A stretch of DNA of 64,000 bases, taken from Hygrophila difformis. Taxonomy: Eukaryota > Streptophyta > Magnoliopsida > Lamiales > Acanthaceae. Positions 57,113 to 64,000 of this stretch are shown here, piece after piece. Location of the stretch: the NCBI GenBank assembly GCA_030278955.1, contig JAOANR010000014.1:28967453-29031452 (forward strand), in the 5' to 3' direction. A program made the position numbers and the translations under genes. The notes under the pieces were generated by a model. The model was not told the origin of the DNA, did no database searches, and saw only the letters and a program-made list of their open reading frames with translations. Every line of letters starts with the position of its first letter. Within the stretch, counting starts at the first letter, position 1.

Positions 57113-57926
57113 TCGAAGTGTGTTAAGATCAGTGGAGGTTTAGGGGTTGTCTTAATGTCATCAGCAAAATGATAGATTGTGTTGAGAGGAGAGTAAGAGC
57201 TGGAAGATTGGTTTGGGGTATTCCTTGTTTTTGTTCATGGTTGTGCAATACTTTTTATTCTGGGTTTTCATGTGACCATTTAAAGGTAGTCCCTATACAT
57301 CCTCTGGTTTGTTCATTCGGTTTTCTACCTTTGCCTTTGGCCCCAACACCTACCTAGCACATGGCCCTTTGTTTTGTTCTGATGCATTGGATTGGAGCAT
57401 TATAAGCAGGAAATGTGGTGTGGAAGCAAGTTTCTGGAGAGTCACTGTGATACATTACTTGAGAGCCCTACCGCTTCCCCATTTTGAGAAGTTTGGGTAG
57501 GGAATTCATACAGTAGGACAGCTCAAATTCTGATGATCCTGACGAATGGTTGGGAGTTTGGAGATTGCTGCTCATGCTGATCATTATGAGTGCTGCTGTC
57601 CCACGCTGAACTGTTTTTTGGTACAAAGGCTTCCGGTTTCCGAAACTTGATCAAGAGTGTGCAGATACTGCTTCATGTGGCTGGTTGCTGCTACGGCTTG
57701 ATTCTAATGTGGTATTAGGTTGCTGCTGCTGCTTCCCGTGGAGGTTCTGTACTGTCTGTATTGTTTGCTTGTGATGGTTTTTAGTTGTAGTTGAGTAGGT
57801 GTGGTGGTGATGGTGTTGGTCTTTGTTCACAGTTTGAGTTTGTTGTTCTGGTGACAATGCTTGTTGCCTTGGTGGACTATTTTATGGGTTTTGAATGAAA
57901 CAGTTCTTTTTCCAAAAAAAAAAAAA
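56826..57926 (+). mobile_element. Poly(A) retroposon with 16-bp target duplication
   Basis: ACATAAATAATATATA flanks it at 56810-56825 and 57927-57942, and a poly(A) tail of 14 or more ends it at about 57914-57926. These are marks of LINE-machinery insertion. Inside, A-tracts alternate with two 51-bp tandem units (GAGACATTGATAGAAAGAAA, start 56991 and 57042), followed by an (AT)n run and 0.8 kb of G/T-rich, 3'-UTR-like DNA. No conserved coding domain is recognised. It is either a 5'-truncated LINE/SINE-like element or a processed transcript. Confidence 0.75.
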
Positions 57927-58134
57927 ACATAAATAATATATAAAATAACTTGATGGATTTTTTTTTGAGTATTTCCTCCGCCCTCGCAAATAACACTCGG
58001 AAATCGATCTTTTTCTTGTAGTGATAAATAATAATTTAATTTAAAAACTTTGTATATAAAATATATATTAAAATAAGGAAAAAATTAAATAATATAAATT
58101 CATACTTAATACTTAATTATACATGATTTAGTTC

Positions 58135-58240
58135 TTGTAGCGGTGCTTTGTTTGTTCGTTTGATTTAGTTGTTGCTTTCCTTTTTTTCTTTCTTTTGTTT
58201 CTCCTTTGCTAGCCTCTTCAAGCTGTTTCATCCAAAAAAA
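58135..58240 (+). repeat. LINE 3' tail fragment
   Basis: TTTGCTAGCCTCTTCAAGCTG then TTTCATCC and eight A resembles the end of the LINE at 46740-46796 (CTCGCCTTCTTATGCTGTGTCACC plus A). It is an extreme 5' truncation. Confidence 0.55.
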
Positions 58241-58299
58241 AGATGACCAATTTAATCAGTTACATTTCTTAATCAGATTTCAAATTTAGAGGTTTGTTT

Positions 58300-59360
58300 G
58301 GATTTTTAAAAAAAATAATGAAGTTAGGAGGAGGATAATTCAGAAGCAAAAACAACCCAAATAGTTGTTTGAATGAATAAAAATAAAAGTTGTTTTTAAA
58401 CGTTGTTAACACATAAAAAATGTGTCAATGAAGCCCACATACATATCCAGACCCAATTCGCATAAGGGCCCAATTATCAGGCTTGAACGGATAAGATAGC
58501 TCAGGACCAACCCATGGATCCCAAGGAAGTATCATCCTAAGCAAGCCATTTATCCTAATAAAGGCGCAGTCTGGAGAAAGCAAGCCCGAGTAAGACAATT
58601 GCCCGAGTACCACGAGTCAGAGGAAACGATTCTGAAGCGTTATGAGGTGACGTCACCCCGAAAGAAGAACCGCTCCTCACTCTCGCGGAAGCCTTATCCG
58701 CGCCAAATCCGAATAAAGGTGGGGAAGACAGTGTTGAATTTTAATCTTATCCCTTCAGCCAACCGGTTCCTTTTCAGGAACAGGCACCTGCATTGTATAA
58801 GTACAAGAATCGAAGATGTAATATGGGTTACTCAACCATCAAATTTTGTACAATGTATTTTATTTTTATTTATTGCTTTCTTTAATTGCTTTTCGCATTT
58901 TTCTTTTCCTTTATTTTTTGCGATGCTCTAATTTCTAACATTCATTGGGATAGTCCTTATCCCGCCTTTCATCTTGAAGGCTCCGTCTAGAGCATTAATT
59001 GTTACTCCGAAATGGCAGTAACAGGTTTTCGACCACAGTGGGAGACCAAACTCCCCCTAACGATCAAGGATCTCCAGTGTATACGTAACCGCGAGGTTCG
59101 TAAAAAGGCTACAAGAAGCCAGTAGAAATGTTTGAGACGACTCCAGGACATATCAATCAATATGGCTGGTATAAGAGATCATACCCCTCGTGCAATCACG
59201 ACTGGGGCAGAGAATTTGTCCCTTGTTCCTCCCGGAGGACAAGTAACGACGATGAAACTTTTGACAATTTCTTACCACGAGTATTTTCTAAGAGAAAATG
59301 ATTAATCCCAACTTAATTTATTTAGTGAAACCACTTTATGAAGATGAAGTTGGGATTAGG
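58300..59360. other. Unclassified non-coding sequence, possibly an LTR relic
   Basis: GC-richer than its surroundings between 58430 and 58800, then TTGTATAAGTACAAG (TATA-like, about 58794) and T-rich DNA. No gene or clear LTR ends. Weak resemblance in layout to Tat/Ogre LTRs is a guess. Confidence 0.25.
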
Positions 59361-59364
59361 GATA

Positions 59365-59395
59365 CTAGTACAACCCGCCCGCGGTACCCGCGGGC
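59365..59395 (-). mobile_element. Helitron-like 3' terminus
   Basis: On the minus strand GCCCGCGG and CCGCGGGC form an 8-bp hairpin with a 3-base loop (59377-59395), followed by GGGTTGTA and CTAG (59365-59368) before a T. This is the Helitron 3' signature. The element would extend to the right into AT-rich DNA; its TC 5' end was not found. Confidence 0.5.
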
Positions 59396-60439
59396 TTGTA
59401 AATTTAAAAAACATATAAATAAGTTTAAAGATAATTGTAATTTTATTATATTATCCTTGTTATAATTATTATAATTAATTTCCTAAATGTAAAAACAAAA
59501 AGTATAAATGTGATTGAATTTAATAATATATATAATCCTGCAAAAAATTATTCGTTGCGTGATAAAATTAAATTTAATGTTGAAAATTTTTAAGAAAATA
59601 AATAAATGACTATCATAAAAGAAATTATTATAAATGTATCGTGTTCAATATTTTTTTTAGTACTTATCTATAAAAAAAATTGAACGTCGAAAATTTTAAA
59701 AAAATAATAAATTTATATTAATTTTAAAATTGTAAAATAATTAATATTATTATTACATCACATAATAATTATTATAAAATTTTAACTATTATTACTTTAT
59801 TAAATTAAAGATATTTGTATTGTTTCTACAATGAAACATTAGATATTTACTGCCAACAATTTTCCACGTATCATCAGGAGAATTATGAAACATGACAGCT
59901 GAATAGAAACAAATGGATTTCTCAAAATAGGTGTAGATGCCCAATGATTTCTCAAAACACAATTGACCCTTTACCCTAACATCTTATTACACGTGATGAA
60001 GCAATATATAACTGACCGTGTCTAAAAGCTGGATCCTTCATGAACACTCCAACATGCTTTAGAGATTGATCTTAACTCTTGTTGATAGTAATAGTATAAC
60101 AAATAATTAGGCCCTGTTTGGGAATTAGCTGTTAACTGATTATGTGAGTAATAATTAGTTAAAATTAGTTGTTTGACAATTTCAATACTAACTTTTTGCC
60201 TAGAATAAGCTAAAATTCAAAATGCTCCTATTTGCAGCGGTTTCAAAAAGAGCTGATTGAACACTGTTTTAATTCATTGGTAAAATAATATTGAATAACT
60301 TAACAAAAATAAAAATTATTATAATTTTAAAAAATTAACATTGGTAAAAAAACTTTACCCTCCAAGAAATTTCTTATCATTCCCGTCGGAGCCAATGTAC
60401 TTACTGCCAGTCAATACTTCACCCTTCAGGATATTTTTT
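59396..60439. other. AT-rich DNA, probable DNA-transposon remnants
   Basis: No gene. GGCCCTGTTTGGGAATTAGC at 60112-60131 looks like the end of a hAT-type MITE, without a matching second end in the window before the LTR at 60440. Confidence 0.35.
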
Positions 60440-63044
60440 TGTAACACCCCGGTTTTTGGTCACCCAGGTCGGGATATCACCGCCACACCTCCCTAGTAAG
60501 ACACGGTTTCTCCGAGCTTACTAAAGAGATGCAAGGCTAGGTATTGCAGTATTGATAACATTTAAAAACCATTCAAGTAGCCCATTCAATATAAGTTCAA
60601 AATAAATATTATAATGCAGCGGAATAATAGTATCTAAGTATAAGTATCGCAGCTGAAAATATAAATAGGGCCAACATGACCAAAACACGGGTTAAACAGG
60701 CTCGTTTATACTATAGTCTAATGCAAAAATCAAAATATTAAATGTTCCCAAAAATCCCATGCATGTAGTGCTCATGCTCATTACCCATACTCTGTGAGGA
60801 AAAGAAATAAAATGGTTTGGTCAGCACAACTTGCTGAGTAAGTTAACACAAACATGATCGTGGGGTTTCAAAGCCATTAATTAATATTTAAATAAAAGCA
60901 TGATAATAAATCATAAATAATTCAATTTAATTATCTAACCAATTTGCGTAATTAATTCATGGCACTAATCAATAATACATTTAGCATAATAAAAGCTATA
61001 ATTAATTTAAATAAGCATTTAACAATTTAAAAGGACCATAAGTAAATATTTAACTATCCCCATTACTCCCAAGATTTAGTATTTCAAGTATTTCACGATT
61101 GCATCGCAATTTCGTCTAGTTTAGCCGGAAGCTGGCTGCCGCAGCCGTATCTGCCATACCCAGTACCACTCCGGAGCCTCGGGAAACCCATATGGATATT
61201 CACGAGAGTGTAGGCCATATATCTCATGCTGTTTTGGCAACATATCTTAAAATTTCGCGCGGGTCACCATCGTCCATAAAGGCACGAAGTGAATCGTTAG
61301 GAGGGCACCCTGCAGAGCACTCACCCCCTAATTTTAAAAGATCAAGTTTGTAAAGGGGATTTTCCTAAATTTCAGATTTCATGTATTTATTTCAAAAAGT
61401 CTTCTACTCGTTTAAACCTTAAAGGCTAGGTTCACCGTTCCAACAAGATTTCAAGATTTGACTCGGTCAACCACAGTTTACTTCAAAATTCATTAAAAAT
61501 CGAGTTTATATCCAAAAACTCTGAAATTTGACCAGTAACTCGGAAACACATAGATGAAAAACTTTCATGTTTTACGTTTTTCGATCCGAGATACGGAAGT
61601 AAGTGAAAAACATCAATCTTTAACAGGATGATATTCTGTCCGAAAATTCTAACACCAGTTTCAAGATTTCACGATCTACCATCGTAAACTAACTCTTAAT
61701 TTGATGAAATTTTACAGAGAGATACCTAAGACATATATCTACAACTTTCATGTTCGGCTAAAGTTCCAAATCAGTCTAGATCTAATGTCATTAACGTCAT
61801 CAAGTTCGAACCTAAGTTCCGTCCAGATTTCAAGATTCAAATTCAAGCAGTTCGGTTTGAGAACGAATTCAGATATCAAATCATAACGAAAAATTATGAA
61901 ATTTTTACAGTAGCTAGATTAATGTCTTAGGAACGCTTTTCGTGTTTTAGGTTTTCTCATTTGAACAGGTTTAAGGGTTCGGAAAAATCAAGCAAGAACG
62001 CTGCGCCGTTAAAGATTTCGCTTTGACAGATTTTACGTTCTTGGTTTAAATCGTTAGATCAAGTGTATTTTAAATCCTCCCAAAACCATAGTAAGATTAA
62101 CTTACAGATCTTTGGGAGTCCGGGATCGTCAATTCGGAGGCGTGGCTTCCAGTCCACCGTTTATCTTCTCCGTTCGTCGGGTTCTTCGTTCTAGATCCGA
62201 TTCGGGGTGTAGAGAAGAAAAAGAATGAAGTTAGGATTCGTTTTCGAATCGTATATGGAACAAGGATCGGATCGGAACTTACCACGACATTGGAGATCTT
62301 CCGAATTCGTCCACGACTGTCCTCGCCTTGGTTTCGTGCCTCCGACGACTCCGGGATTAGAGTTTGCGAACGTATAGAGAGTATGGATGTTTTGAAAAGT
62401 GTTCGGGGCTGCCAAGAGGTGTTATTTATAGATAGACACGACCTAGGGACGTCCAAGGTCGGCCTTGGTGAGTCTTGAGCCGAAAGGTGTTCAACCGAAG
62501 TCGAAAAATCCGGATTCGGGCGAGTGAATCTCGCAACCGGCGAACCTGTCCGTTGGCGCGGTCTCGGCGCGCCGTTTGGCCCTTCACCGCGCGGCCCACG
62601 CCTGGACTTCGGTCCGGGCGGATCGTGCGATCCATCGGGCATTTCCTCCTCTCTTTCGGACTTCTATCCCTCTATGTTCTCGGATTCGGATTTCCGGGAT
62701 ATTTTCGGGTTCAGGGTTTAGGAACTAGGAACTAGGAACCTCTATCTTAATTCTTACTCGGGTCTCGATTTAATATTGGCCCCGAATTCTCGAGTCCGTT
62801 AGTGTCGGGTATACTTGTACAATTTATTTGATTAATTTTATATTTGGCTATACGGGTATTGGAAATTTAATTCCTTCTTAAATTAAATTTCATTTCTGAT
62901 TTCCTTGTCCATGTATTATGTTTATTCATTAATTTATTTTTATTGTTTTGTTTATTGTTTATTTATTTATTTTTATTTTATTTATTTTATTTACTTATTT
63001 TATTTATTTATTTATTTTATGTTGTAAAATTCTCGGGTATTACA
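60440..63044 (-). repeat. LTR_e, 3' LTR of a minus-strand Tekay-type element
   Basis: TGTAACACCCCGG to CTCGGGTATTACA, 2605 bp, followed by the reverse-complement PPT (GTCTACCCTCCTTAAG, 63045-63060). TTTA-rich tract at 62935-63020; GC-rich segment 62560-62640. Confidence 0.9.
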
Positions 63045-63309
63045 GTCTACCCTCCTTAAGAATCAACTTCGTCCTTGAAGTTGTGTTTCGGCTTTTCTCA
63101 TGTTAAGAACGAACGCTTTTGTTTGTTTTATTATTGTGTGACTGAACTTAGAATTAAAACTTCTAAGCTGCCTACGTACCCTGTGAAGGGATCAAGCCAT
63201 AATGTAGTTCAAAACAAGTTGAATTTGTTTGGATACAAAAATGTACGGAAATGCTTGGTAAAATACGGATGATGCACGATGTCACATCCTCTCCCCTTTA
63301 TGATTGTAG

Positions 63310-64000
63310 TTATGTCCCCATAACTGTGTCGGTGTCGGTTTGGAACAGTGTCGGATAGCGTTCCCTCATGTCCGATTCTAACTCCCATGTTGCTGTCTCG
63401 CTTTCATGGTTCGACCAAAGAACCTTGACCATCTTGACAGTTTTATTCCTCGTTACTCGCTCCTTAGTGTCTAGAATTCGCACAGGGACTTCTTCATAAG
63501 TCAGATCTTCATCGAGTTCGATTACTTCCGGTTGAAGTATGTGTGTTGGGTCTGGCACATATTTCTTTAGTTGTGAGACATGGAAGACATTATGAACTCG
63601 ATCTAATTGTGGCGGTAAAGCCAGTCGGTAGGCCAAATTCCAGACTCGTTCTAGAATCTTGTAAGGTCCTATGTATCGAGGACTCAATTTTCCTCGTTTG
63701 CCAAAGCGCATCACCCCCTTCATGGGTGATATCTTTAGCATGACCCTATCTCCCACTTGAAATTCTAGGTCTCGTCGTCTCACGTCAGCATAACCCTTCT
63801 GACGGTCTTGAGCGGCTTTCATTTTCCCTTGAATCACCTTTATCTGTTGAGTCATTTCTTCGACAAGTTGTGGTCCCACTATCACAGACTTATCGCTTTC
63901 TTCCCAGCTCAACGGGCTTCGGCACTTTCGTCCATACAACGCCTCGAAAGGTGCCATGTCAATGCTAGCACGGTAGCTATTGTTATAGGAGAACTCAATT
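63310..64000 (-). CDS. Pol C-terminus with integrase end and chromodomain (partial)
   Basis: Open from the window edge (IEFSYNNSYRASIDMAPFEALYGR) to a TAG at about 63310, 229 codons visible. The end of the integrase core (YHSSIxMAPFEALYGRxCRSP type) is followed by the GPY/F region (GKLSPRYIGPYKIL, LPPQLDRVHNVFHVSQLKKY) and a chromodomain (VRILDTKERVTRNKTVKMVKVLW, then WELESDMRERYPTLF). Chromodomain integrases mark the Tekay/Del chromoviruses and are thought to steer insertion into chromatin. No frameshift is seen. This element is the only one here with surviving chromovirus pol and could supply it to the gag-only and coding-less relatives; that is inference. Confidence 0.93.
   Translation of the reverse strand, partial: IEFSYNNSYRASIDMAPFEALYGRKCRSPLSWEESDKSVIVGPQLVEEMTQQIKVIQGKMKAAQDRQKGYADVRRRDLEFQVGDRVMLKISPMKGVMRFGKRGKLSPRYIGPYKILERVWNLAYRLALPPQLDRVHNVFHVSQLKKYVPDPTHILQPEVIELDEDLTYEEVPVRILDTKERVTRNKTVKMVKVLWSNHESETATWELESDMRERYPTLFQTDTDTVMGT

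Noticed and set aside
56896..57172. Lys/Glu-rich protein from the A-tract repeats
   Set aside because: Frames change at each poly(A) run and the residues follow directly from the 51-bp repeat, so this is not a supported gene.

Overview
The window is repeat-dense plant nuclear DNA, most likely from a eudicot. The evidence is a five-exon CYP72A-type cytochrome P450, plant LTR-retrotransposon lineages (Athila-like and chromodomain-bearing Tekay/Del-like Ty3/gypsy), a Cassandra-type 5S-carrying mini-retrotransposon, a plant RNase H-bearing LINE, a Stowaway-like MITE and Helitron-like ends. I cannot name the species. The only intact, plausibly host-serving gene I can support is the P450 (49989-54566).

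Layout. 1-6738: LTR pieces and a coding-less Tekay-type element (element A, + strand). 6739-8937: a short antisense coding-like relic, a truncated LTR, then a promoter-like module made of a palindrome array, a TATA box and a tiny MASSSS exon. 8938-49440: a minus-strand chain of related LTRs, LTR_a - gag - LTR_b - gag - LTR_c - (LINE) - LTR_d. LTR_a is split by a 24.6 kb Athila-like element (10586-35179) with a perfect 5-bp target duplication CGGTC. 49441-54566: the P450, whose 2.8 kb first intron holds a large inverted element. 54617-55622: a Stowaway-like MITE that itself contains a Cassandra element. 55623-60439: AT-rich DNA with a poly(A) retroposon flanked by a 16-bp duplication, a LINE tail and a Helitron-like terminus. 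60440-64000: the 3' LTR and the integrase/chromodomain end of another minus-strand Tekay-type element that runs off the window.

The giant element is the most unusual object. It has 4.9 kb LTRs, a tRNA-Asp primer site and gag-pol with one frameshift. Downstream of pol, at the position where other elements carry an env-like gene, it has what looks like its own internal transcription unit: a ~95-bp-phased array of AATTCGAATT palindromes, a TATA box, a 38-nt coding exon, a 1450-nt intron joined in frame, and a long accessory coding region (nuclear-localisation-like motif, coiled coils, and a domain like the plant-transposon-protein family). The same palindrome word fills the LTR. An independent module at 8015-8605 has the same architecture (about 95-bp phasing, last palindrome start 55 bp before TATA, MASSSS exon of the same phase) but a completely different palindrome word. 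I propose, as inference, a family of element-encoded regulators with matched, rapidly changing palindromic cis-elements.
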